64,000 nucleotides of DNA from Pseudomonas marginalis (lineage in GTDB: Bacteria > Pseudomonadota > Gammaproteobacteria > Pseudomonadales > Pseudomonadaceae). A program made the translations under genes and the position numbers. The notes below the pieces were generated by a model. That model saw only the letters and a list, made by a program, of their open reading frames with translations, made no database searches and was not told the origin of the DNA. The DNA lies in NCBI RefSeq assembly GCF_900105325.1, contig NZ_FNSU01000003.1, forward strand, positions 3,423,501 through 3,487,500, given 5' to 3'. Below, piece after piece: positions 56,905 through 64,000 of this stretch. Each line of letters begins with the position of its first letter. The first letter of the stretch is position 1.

Positions 56905-57780
56905 ATGAAACGCAAGCAATCCATCGAACAAGTGCGCTGGGATCTGGCACTTCGCTATCGCTTGATCGAGACAGTCGCCTGGTGGGAAGGCCGGCTGACC
57001 ACGGGCCACTTGATCCAGAGCTTCGGCATCAGCCGCCAGCAAGCCTCCAAGGACATCAACACCTACATAAACGAACATGCGCCCCGAAACTTGACATATG
57101 ACAAGCAGCGCAAAGGCTACGTACCCAGCAAACAGTTCAAACCGCTGTTCATCGATGACAGCGCCAGCGCCTACCTGCACCTGCTTTACCAGAACAACGA
57201 ACGGGCGCCGCACATCGACGGGCTCGCCCTGGCCTATGCGCATACCAAGGTGCTCGAAGTGCCGGACCGGCCCATTCGGCCCGAAGTCCTGCGCCCATTG
57301 CTCGCGGCCTGTCGCGACGGTTTGCGCCTGGAAACCGAGTACGTTTCGCTCAACACCCCAAACGTGGAAATCCGCCTGATTGCCCCGCACACCCTGGTGT
57401 ACACCGGCATGCGCTGGCATGTACGCGCCTATTGCGAGAAGAACCGCCAGTACCGGGATTTTGTGTTGAGTCGCCTGCGAGGTGAGCCCGACCTGCTTGA
57501 CGCGTCACAGAACACCCGGGAGCTGGACGAGGACTGGAATACCGAAGTACCGATCATCTTTACCCCCGATGGCCGCTTAAACGCCGCGCAGCAGGCAATC
57601 ATCGAAACCGACTTCGGCATGACGGATGGGCAACTGGTGGTCGCCAGCCGCAAAGCACTGGTGAAGTATGTATTGCGCCGCTATCAGGTCGACCCGAGAA
57701 ACCAGGCGACCAACCCGGAGGCCCAGCAGATCGTAGTCAGCAATATCAAGGAGCTACGGCCGTGGCTCATGCATGATTGA
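56905..57780 (+). CDS. WYL-domain transcription regulator (BrxR/CapW-like)
   Basis: 291 residues: winged HTH at about 10-75 (LITGHLIQSFGISRQQASKDINTYI), WYL domain at about 120-200 (RPEVLRPLLAACRDGLRLETEYVSLNTPNVEIRLIAPHTLVYTGMRWHVRAYCEKNRQYRDFVLSRL) and a C-terminal WCX region. This architecture and length match the BrxR/CapW repressors that guard many phage-defence loci. It sits at the right end of the island with its own palindrome upstream. Confidence 0.88.
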   Translation: MKRKQSIEQVRWDLALRYRLIETVAWWEGRLTTGHLIQSFGISRQQASKDINTYINEHAPRNLTYDKQRKGYVPSKQFKPLFIDDSASAYLHLLYQNNERAPHIDGLALAYAHTKVLEVPDRPIRPEVLRPLLAACRDGLRLETEYVSLNTPNVEIRLIAPHTLVYTGMRWHVRAYCEKNRQYRDFVLSRLRGEPDLLDASQNTRELDEDWNTEVPIIFTPDGRLNAAQQAIIETDFGMTDGQLVVASRKALVKYVLRRYQVDPRNQATNPEAQQIVVSNIKELRPWLMHD

Positions 57781-57807
57781 ATGTGCGTTCACAGATTGAC
57801 GCCCTGA

Positions 57808-58047
57808 GCCCCCAATCCCCCCTCAGCCCCCCTCTTCACCCTTGCCCAGGACATCTCCCCCGAAACCCTGCTGATCCAGGCCAGCGAAACCCTCGCCTCA
57901 CTCAACGCCATGACCACCGACCTGGCCTTCGAGCTCGAAGGCGCCAACCGTCACAAACTACTGGCCACCCAACAATTGATCGTACTGGGTGAACTGTTGG
58001 TCGAGCGAGTGCTGGTACCCACCCAGGACGCGCAAACATTCCAGTAA
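57808..58047 (+). pseudogene. 5'-truncated DUF6124 family gene
   Basis: An open frame of 79 codons directly after the stop at 57805-57807. Its peptide LFTLAQDISPETLLIQASETLASLNAMTTDLAFELEGANRHKLLATQQLIVLGELLVERVLVPTQDAQTF matches the C-terminal two thirds of DUF6124 proteins common in Pseudomonas. The usual N-terminal 50 residues and start codon are absent, so it is a remnant. The truncation falls exactly at the right end of the motor island. Confidence 0.72.
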
Positions 58048-58050
58048 CAA

Positions 58051-58085
58051 AAATGGCCGAGGCGCTTTCAGCGTCTCGGCCATTT
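58051..58085 (+). terminator. Strong terminator after the DUF6124 remnant
   Basis: A 15-bp stem (58051-58065 with 58071-58085, one G-T pair) and a 5-nt loop, followed by TATT. GC-rich, with A- and T-runs at its base. Confidence 0.82.
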
Positions 58086-58086
58086 T

Positions 58087-58383
58087 ATTGTCATTCACCG
58101 TAATACGCCGAGTCATAGAAGCCGATCAGCGTGGCCGACCGCATCGAGTGCTTCGAGCACCAGCAAACAGGTTTCCAATCTTAATCATTCTCAACACTCA
58201 AACTAGCAAGTTAGCCAACTAACTATTTTCAAACACCCACCTGAATAGTTAATCATCCGCGCCGCCATCGCTTTAACGATAAACCCGAAAATTATTTCTC
58301 CTTCACATATATTTTACATTCCCCCACATATGCTAATGTCATTAAGACATCAACGCTGTTCCAACCAGAATCAAGGGGTGTGT
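58087..58383 (+). promoter_or_regulatory. Upstream region of the cheV-like gene
   Basis: 297 bp without a gene, AT-rich toward its end. It contains an 8-bp inverted repeat TAACTATT (58220-58227) / AATAGTTA (58244-58251). A promoter must lie in the AT-rich part (58280-58340); no strong consensus seen. Confidence 0.4.
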
Positions 58384-59316
58384 ATGGCAGGTGTAATGGC
58401 ATCCGTTAACAGCCGTACACAATTGGTCGGCCAGAACAGGCTGGAATTATTGCTATTCCGCTTCAACGACCAACAGCTGTACGGGATCAACGTCTTTAAA
58501 GTCAGGGAAGTTATCCGTTGCCCCAAGTTATCCCTACTACCAAAGTCTAATAACAATATTTGCGGTGTTGCCAATATACGCGGCGCTTGCATCCCTATTC
58601 TAGACCTTGCGATGGCAACAGGGCTGCCCGGCATCACGGATAAAGAAAGCGCGTTTATTATACTTACGGAGTACAACAACCGCGTTCAAGGTTTCCTGGT
58701 CTATGCGGTTGAGCACATCGTCAATTTGAACTGGGAAGACATTCATCCGCCCCCCAAGGGCAGCGGTGACAACAATTACCTGACGGCCGTTACCCGTGCC
58801 GATGATCGTCTGGTCGAAATCATCGATGTAGAAAAGGTGCTGACGGAAATCTCGCCCTCGTCCGAAGAAATATCCATCGGCGTGGTGGATGACGCGGTCA
58901 CCCAGCAGGCTCGACACCTGCGTGTGCTGACCGTGGACGACTCGATGGTAGCGCGTAAACAGGTGACCCGCTGCCTGGAGACGGTAGGCGTCGAGGTGGT
59001 CGCCTTGAACGATGGGCGCCAGGCGCTGGATTACCTTCGGGCCATGCTCGACGAGGGGCGCAACCCGCACGAGGAGTTCCTGATGATGATTTCAGACATC
59101 GAAATGCCGGAAATGGACGGTTATACCCTGACCGCCGAAATCCGCGGCGACCCGCGCATGGCCAAGTTGCATATCGTGCTGCACACCTCCCTGTCGGGCG
59201 GTTTCAACCAGGCCATGGTCAAGAAAGTCGGGGCCGATGACTTCCTGGCGAAGTTTCGCCCGGATGACCTGGCAGGCCGCGTAGTCGCGCGTATCAAGGC
59301 CGCGAGCCCGATCTGA
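58384..59316 (+). CDS. cheV: Chemotaxis coupling protein CheV
   Basis: 310 residues from the ATG at 58384 (AAGGGG upstream). CheW-like domain at about 15-165 (LLLFRFNDQQLYGINVFKVREVIRCPKLSLLP...IRGACIPILDLA...EHIVNLNWEDIHPPP) and a receiver domain at about 178-305 with the acceptor Asp in MMISDIEMPEMDGYTL and TSLSGG and K in VKKVGADDFLAKF. It couples chemoreceptors to CheA and adapts the response. Upstream of an HD-GYP gene and a chemoreceptor gene. Confidence 0.93.
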   Translation: MAGVMASVNSRTQLVGQNRLELLLFRFNDQQLYGINVFKVREVIRCPKLSLLPKSNNNICGVANIRGACIPILDLAMATGLPGITDKESAFIILTEYNNRVQGFLVYAVEHIVNLNWEDIHPPPKGSGDNNYLTAVTRADDRLVEIIDVEKVLTEISPSSEEISIGVVDDAVTQQARHLRVLTVDDSMVARKQVTRCLETVGVEVVALNDGRQALDYLRAMLDEGRNPHEEFLMMISDIEMPEMDGYTLTAEIRGDPRMAKLHIVLHTSLSGGFNQAMVKKVGADDFLAKFRPDDLAGRVVARIKAASPI

Positions 59317-59391
59317 AAGGCAAGACAACACTGCTCAAGCCAGGGAGGCTGATGAGACACGTATAAGAAGAACATCAACAGAGGGCATACC

Positions 59392-60507
59392 ATGTTGAAG
59401 TGCAATGAACTCAATCTGCAGGCGCCTGACGGCGAGGCAAAGCCCTTCTGGCGGGACGGTGCACCCTCAGAGGGGCCGTGCGCCCTGGGCTGCGGCACCC
59501 AGCCTGCCACCCAGGCCCCGACAGCTGCGCCAGCCGTTCCCGTCGTCCCCAGATCCATGCAAGACGAGTTGGTCGCCGCACAGGAAATCTGTAGCCGCGC
59601 CAAGACCGCCGTTGTCGAAATGTTCGGCCATGCCCGCATGGGCCGGGCCCTGGAGCTTGAAGACGTCAGTGCACTGGTGGACGACATTTCGAGCTCGATC
59701 GCCCGCCATCCCAACGCCTTTATCAGCCTGGCACGCCTTAAAAGCATCGACGACTACACCTACATGCATTCGGTCGCCGTGTGTGCGTTGATGATTGCCC
59801 TGGGCAATCAATTGGGCCTGTCCTCCGCACTGATTCGTCGGGTCGGGATGGCCGGGTTGCTGCACGACATCGGCAAAATGGCCATACCAGGTGCCATCCT
59901 CAACAAGCCTGGCCGGTTGAGCAGTGACGAATTGCAGTTGGTGCGCACCCATCCACGGGAGGGGGAGAAAACCCTGCTGGCGGCCTCGCAGATGTGCGAA
60001 ATGGTCGTGGATGTGTGCCTGCATCACCACGAAAAGTTCGACGGTAGCGGCTACCCCCATCAATTGGCGGGTGACCAGATCAGCCTGGTGGCCCGGATGG
60101 CTGCGGTATGCGATGTCTACGATGCAATCACCTCGGACCGTTCCTACAACCAGGGCTGGGACCCCGCCGTCGCCATCCAGCAAATGTCCACATGGGACGG
60201 ACACTTTGATGACGAAGTATTTCGTGCATTTTTGAAGTCCGTGGGTATTTACCCGGTCGGTTCTATTGTTCAATTGAAAAGTGGCAGTATCGGTGTCGTC
60301 ATAGAGCAACATCCCGACTCTTTATTGATGCCAAAAATCAAAGTGTTTTTCCTGCCCGTTCTAAATATCTATGTAACGCCGAAAATAATAGACCTGAGTG
60401 ATCCCGCACAATCCGATCGAATTGTCGCGAGAGTACCGCCCCAGCGTTACGGTTTTAAAAACACCGAGCATTTATGGCTCGATGAAGAGATGCCAAAAGA
60501 GCATTAA
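59392..60507 (+). CDS. HD-GYP phosphodiesterase
   Basis: 371 residues. HD-GYP domain at about 120-290 with catalytic HD (GLLHDIGKMAIPGAIL), HHHEKFDGSGYP and the DVYDAITSDRSYNQG block intact, so it should hydrolyse cyclic di-GMP. The first 60 residues are low-complexity with Pro/Ala, then a domain (DELVAAQEICSRAKTAVVEMFGHARMGR) that resembles the DUF3391 sensor end. It is 75 bp after cheV. Confidence 0.92.
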   Translation: MLKCNELNLQAPDGEAKPFWRDGAPSEGPCALGCGTQPATQAPTAAPAVPVVPRSMQDELVAAQEICSRAKTAVVEMFGHARMGRALELEDVSALVDDISSSIARHPNAFISLARLKSIDDYTYMHSVAVCALMIALGNQLGLSSALIRRVGMAGLLHDIGKMAIPGAILNKPGRLSSDELQLVRTHPREGEKTLLAASQMCEMVVDVCLHHHEKFDGSGYPHQLAGDQISLVARMAAVCDVYDAITSDRSYNQGWDPAVAIQQMSTWDGHFDDEVFRAFLKSVGIYPVGSIVQLKSGSIGVVIEQHPDSLLMPKIKVFFLPVLNIYVTPKIIDLSDPAQSDRIVARVPPQRYGFKNTEHLWLDEEMPKEH

Positions 60508-60638
60508 GCAAACTCAGCGCTGTACCGCATGCATATGCCTAAGCAGCCAATGATAGAACACTATGCCTTGCGCCAAGAAAGTACCGGAATGTCGACATTC
60601 GATGATGTTGGCAACTATTAGCATGGGCAGGAAACATC

Positions 60639-62801
60639 ATGAAATTCAACTCATTGCAGACTCGAATCTGTTTCACCGCCGGGCTCTGCCTGTTTATCTC
60701 TTGCGCGAGCCTGGTGTTATATGGCCTGTATTCCTCGAATGCCAACCAGGCTTTTGTGGGTGCTGAAGTTTCAACCCTGATTGAAAGCGCCACCATCCGC
60801 GAAGTGCAAAACCTGGCTGAGTCGCGTGCCAATGCCATCCAGGCAAAACTGCAGAACGCCTTGGACTCGGCACGCACATTGGCCAATACCCTGGGAGCGA
60901 GTAAAAGTGCCCAGAGCCCGCTGAGCCTGGGCCGCGAGCAGATCAATACGATGCTGCTCAGCGTGCTCAAGGACAACCCCGACTTCAACGGCACGTATTC
61001 ATGCTGGGAGCCGGACGCGCTGGACGGCCAGGACCAAGCCTTTCGTATCAATGAAGGCGGTAACAACCCGTTGACGGGCCGCTTCACACCTTACTGGACA
61101 CGCAGTTCAGACGGCCATATCGCCGTGCAACCGCTGGTTGAGTACGATTCCGATGCCCGCCACCCCAATGGTGTGCTGAAGGGTGGCTGGTATTCCGGCC
61201 CGCGGGACACCCAGAAAGAAAGCGTGCTGGACCCACTTCCCTACGTGGTGCAAGGCAAAAATGTGTGGTTGACCACGCTGTCGGTACCTATCACCGCCAA
61301 TGGCAAGTTCTACGGCGTGGTCGGTGCAGACTTCGACATTTCGTTTATCCAGAAACTCAGCGAGCAAATGTCCGCCGACCTGTATGGCGGCAAAGGCTCC
61401 GTGTCGATCCTGAGCAATCAAGGGTTGGTGGTGGCCGACAGTAAACGCCCGGAACTCATTGGCCAGTCATTGAAAGCGTTGTTGCCCGGCTCTTGGGAGA
61501 ACGTGTTGAGCAATGTACAGAAGGGTCAGGGAGACAGCCGGTTCAACCCGGATTCCCAGGAAATCGAAGTGCAGATGCCGATCAACCTGGGCCGCACCGG
61601 CAAGCCCTGGGCGATCGTGATCCATCTGCCCAAGGCGGTGGTCATGAGCCAGGCCATTGCCCTGGAGCAGGAACTGCAGTCACGCGGCGTCAAGAGCAGC
61701 ATCTGGCAGGTCTCGGTCGGCGTGGGTATCTCCTTGCTGGCATTGCTGGCGCTGTGGTTCGCCACGGCGAAAATCGTCGGTCCGATTCGTGAAGCCGCCG
61801 CCCTGGCCGCCAACATCAGCCTGGGTGATTTCTCGCGTCGGCTGGTGCAAAAATCTGAAGATGAAGTGGGCCAGTTGTCCTTTGCCTTGAACGATATGTC
61901 GGAAAGCCTGCAACGCCAGGTGCGCGTAGCCGAGCGAATTTCCGAAGGGGACCTGGATCTGGAAGTGCGCCTGTCCTCGCCCAATGACACCCTGGGCAAG
62001 TCGTTGGAAAAAATGGTCGGCAACCTGAACACCTTGATTTCCCAGGTGCAGGCCAGCGCCACGCAAATCACCGGCAGTTCCGCGCAGGTCACCGAGTTGA
62101 GCCAGTCGCTGTCCGACGGCGCGTCCAATTCTGCCTCGTCCATCACTGAAATCAGTGCGGTGATGACCCAGATGGCAGCGCAAACCACCGACAACGCCGC
62201 CAATGCGAAAAAGGCCGACGAGCAATCCCAGGCTTCCCGCGCCGACGCCGGGGAAAGTGACAAGTTGATGAGTGAATTGATCGCCGCCATGGCGGAGATC
62301 GACAACTCGGGCAAAGACATCACGGCCATTATCACCACCATCGACAACATCGCCGCTCAAACCAATCTGCTGGCGCTGAACGCGGCCATCGAGGCCGCCC
62401 GTGCCGGCGAACTGGGCCGTGGCTTTGCGGTGGTCGCCGATGAGGTCAGGAGCCTCGCCGCCCGCAGCGCCGAAGCCGCCCAGCAAACCGCCGCGCTGAT
62501 TGCAGATTCCTCGACCAAGACCCAGCGCGGCATGATCATCGCCGGCCGCACAGCCGACTCGTTGAGAAATATCGTTACCGGCACCAGCACGGTGTCCAGC
62601 CTGGTGTCGTTGATCTACCAAGCCTCCAGTGAACAGGCTTCCGGCCTGCAGCAGGCGAGCATCGGCCTGGAGCAGATCGACGAAGTCACCCAGCAGAATC
62701 AGGTCAACTCCCAACAATGCGCGGTGGCGGCCAAGAACCTGTCGGAACGGGCCAGTTCCATGCAACAGGGCCTGAGCCGCTTCAAAGTCAAAGCCTCGTA
62801 A
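60639..62801 (+). CDS. Methyl-accepting chemotaxis protein with dCache_1 domain
   Basis: 720 residues. N-terminal TM at about 8-30, periplasmic dCache_1 domain at about 35-345 with WTRSSDGHIAVQPLVEYDSDARHPNGVLKGGWYSGPRDTQKESVLDPLPYVVQGKNVWLTTLSVPI...GVVGADFDI, second TM near 350-372, HAMP, then an MA signalling domain with the hairpin tip IDNIAAQTNLLALNAAIEAARAGELGRGFAVVADEVRSLA. dCache_1 receptors of Pseudomonas often sense amino acids; the ligand here is not known. Confidence 0.93.
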   Translation: MKFNSLQTRICFTAGLCLFISCASLVLYGLYSSNANQAFVGAEVSTLIESATIREVQNLAESRANAIQAKLQNALDSARTLANTLGASKSAQSPLSLGREQINTMLLSVLKDNPDFNGTYSCWEPDALDGQDQAFRINEGGNNPLTGRFTPYWTRSSDGHIAVQPLVEYDSDARHPNGVLKGGWYSGPRDTQKESVLDPLPYVVQGKNVWLTTLSVPITANGKFYGVVGADFDISFIQKLSEQMSADLYGGKGSVSILSNQGLVVADSKRPELIGQSLKALLPGSWENVLSNVQKGQGDSRFNPDSQEIEVQMPINLGRTGKPWAIVIHLPKAVVMSQAIALEQELQSRGVKSSIWQVSVGVGISLLALLALWFATAKIVGPIREAAALAANISLGDFSRRLVQKSEDEVGQLSFALNDMSESLQRQVRVAERISEGDLDLEVRLSSPNDTLGKSLEKMVGNLNTLISQVQASATQITGSSAQVTELSQSLSDGASNSASSITEISAVMTQMAAQTTDNAANAKKADEQSQASRADAGESDKLMSELIAAMAEIDNSGKDITAIITTIDNIAAQTNLLALNAAIEAARAGELGRGFAVVADEVRSLAARSAEAAQQTAALIADSSTKTQRGMIIAGRTADSLRNIVTGTSTVSSLVSLIYQASSEQASGLQQASIGLEQIDEVTQQNQVNSQQCAVAAKNLSERASSMQQGLSRFKVKAS

Positions 62802-62950
62802 TGCCTCACGCGAAGCCAGGGGGAACATCAACCTCCTGGCCCAGCGATATAAACCCACTCCCATTCATGAAATATTAAGAATCGCCTCCCTATACTCACC
62901 GATTGCGAGCCGTTCCCCCGAACGGCCTTCTGCCTCGGTAGCCAGACTCC

Positions 62951-64000
62951 ATGACGCGCCCCGCTCCCCTGCTGCTCCTGCTTGCTGCTCTGTTGTTCTT
63001 CTTTGCCCTGGGTAACCACGAACTGCAAGGCTCCACCGAGGCCCGTGTCGCGGGGATCGCCATGGCCATGCACCTGGACAATGACTGGGTCGTGCCGCAA
63101 CTGTTTCGTGAACCCTTCCTGGAAAAACCGCCCCTGAGCCTGTGGCTGGACGCCGGAGCGATTCGCCTGTTCGGCGGCACGCCTGGGGCGGTCCGCCTGG
63201 CCTCGGCATTTGCCGGTCTGTTCAGCGTGATGCTGTTCTATGCCATGCTGCGCCGGTTCGGGCGCCCGAAAACATTGGCCCTCAGTGCGGCGCTGATCCT
63301 GGCGACCATGGCCAGCTACTGGAGCAATGTGCGTGGCGTGGGGGAAGACTCACTGCTCAGCCTCGGCGTGACCACCGCGCTGCTGGCGTTCTACCAGGCG
63401 ATGCGGCCTGAGTCCGAGCGCCAAGGCTCGACGACCTGGGCCTGGGCGCTGTTTACCGCCGGCATGGTGATCGCCACCTTGAGCAAAGGCGTACTGGGCC
63501 TGGCGATGCCGGGCATCGTGATTTTCGTGTACCTGGCCAGCACCAGCCTGATGGACAAGCGCCTGCGCCTCGCCGACTGGCTCAAGCCGGCGCTGTTCAC
63601 CCTGTTGGCATTGGTGCCGCTGGTGATCTGGTTGTGCTTCCTGTTCCAGCGCGGCGGGATGCAGGCCGTGGGCGAAGTACTGTGGACCAACAGCGTCGGG
63701 CGCTTCAGCGGCTCGTTCGTAGAGGCCGGGCATTACGAGCCGTTCTACTACTACATCGCCAAGCTGCCCGAGGCCTTCCTGCCGTGGAACATCCTGGTGT
63801 ACCTGGGCCTGTGGCACTTCCGGAAAAGCCTGGTGCGTAACCGCTACCGCCTGTTTTTCAGCGTATGGCTGGTGGCGCAATTCACCCTGCTGACGCTGGC
63901 CTCAAGCAAGCGCACGGTTTACTTGATGGCCCTGACACCGGCCGCCGCCGTACTGGCCGCCGAATACGCCCGGGTGTTGCTGGAATGGCTCAAGGACCAC
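62951..64000 (+). CDS. ArnT-like glycosyltransferase (GT83), N-terminal part
   Basis: 350 residues present; the frame is still open at the window end. Signature MTRPAPLLLLLAALLFFFALGNHELQGSTEARVAGIAMAMHLDNDWVVPQLFREPFLEKPPLSLWL is the PMT/ArnT family start, with the acidic first-loop motif and KPPL. Many TM helices follow. Such enzymes transfer lipid-linked sugars (for example 4-amino-arabinose) to lipid A. Start ATG at 62951 has a weak ribosome site. Confidence 0.85.
   Translation, partial: MTRPAPLLLLLAALLFFFALGNHELQGSTEARVAGIAMAMHLDNDWVVPQLFREPFLEKPPLSLWLDAGAIRLFGGTPGAVRLASAFAGLFSVMLFYAMLRRFGRPKTLALSAALILATMASYWSNVRGVGEDSLLSLGVTTALLAFYQAMRPESERQGSTTWAWALFTAGMVIATLSKGVLGLAMPGIVIFVYLASTSLMDKRLRLADWLKPALFTLLALVPLVIWLCFLFQRGGMQAVGEVLWTNSVGRFSGSFVEAGHYEPFYYYIAKLPEAFLPWNILVYLGLWHFRKSLVRNRYRLFFSVWLVAQFTLLTLASSKRTVYLMALTPAAAVLAAEYARVLLEWLKDH

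Noticed and set aside
1..64000. CRISPR arrays, insertion sequences and ordinary tRNA genes
   Set aside because: No regularly spaced repeats, no transposase gene with flanking inverted repeats, and no cloverleaf other than the tRNA-like part of tmRNA and its attR remnant were seen.

Overview
The window is a chromosomal segment of a Pseudomonas, most likely of the P. fluorescens group. The evidence is a Pseudomonas-type Fur, the recN/fur/bamE/rnfH/ratA/smpB order, an lldR-lldP lactate locus, a Pseudomonas tmRNA, and a cheV/HD-GYP/chemoreceptor block. Core genes are GC-rich; the prophage cargo genes at both ends of the prophage are visibly AT-richer.

Region 1 (1-9445), core chromosome: the recN 3' end, fur diverging from bamE, rnfH-ratA, smpB, then lldR diverging from lldP with a clear LldR operator, and a large FAD/Fe-S D-lactate dehydrogenase. 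The usual lldD gene between lldP and the dehydrogenase is absent. A small secreted protein and ssrA (tmRNA) follow.

Region 2 (9420-49145), an apparently complete prophage of about 39.7 kb inserted at the 3' end of ssrA. A 19-bp core is repeated at both ends and the tyrosine integrase lies near the right end. The head is HK97-type (HNH, terminase, portal, S49 protease, capsid) and the contractile tail is Mu-type (gp37-gp48 equivalents), a mosaic known from SfV-like phages. Lysis genes are a holin, GH19 endolysin and nested Rz/Rz1. Immunity genes are a CI-type S24 repressor, a Cro-like protein and a CII-like protein, with operators of the form TTAGC-N4-GCTAA. Between the cro-like and CII-like genes lies a gene-free stretch with five stem-loops and an intrinsic terminator, a candidate regulatory RNA. 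Early plus-strand genes include Bro-N and KilAC-like antirepressors, a PrtN-like activator and an HD hydrolase. Cargo: four AT-rich orphan genes at the left end; at the right end an orphan gene and a Panacea-domain antitoxin overlapping a two-TM protein with a tandem 34-residue repeat, a probable toxin-antitoxin pair.

Region 3 (49183-57807), an island directly beyond the prophage. A plus-strand operon encodes an AAA+ ATPase, a helical protein, a ZorA-like (MotA/TolQ/ExbB) motor protein with a very long cytoplasmic tail, and a ZorB-like OmpA-domain stator. A convergent minus-strand set encodes a TM/coiled-coil protein, a YaaW-family protein with an added zinc ribbon, and a helical protein. A WYL-domain regulator is divergent from that set. 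I see none of the Zorya effectors ZorC/D/E, so this is the best candidate for an undescribed Zorya-related membrane-motor defence system. Its right edge abuts a 5'-truncated DUF6124 gene.

Region 4 (58051-64000), core chromosome: cheV, an HD-GYP phosphodiesterase, a dCache chemoreceptor and the start of an ArnT-like glycosyltransferase that runs off the window.
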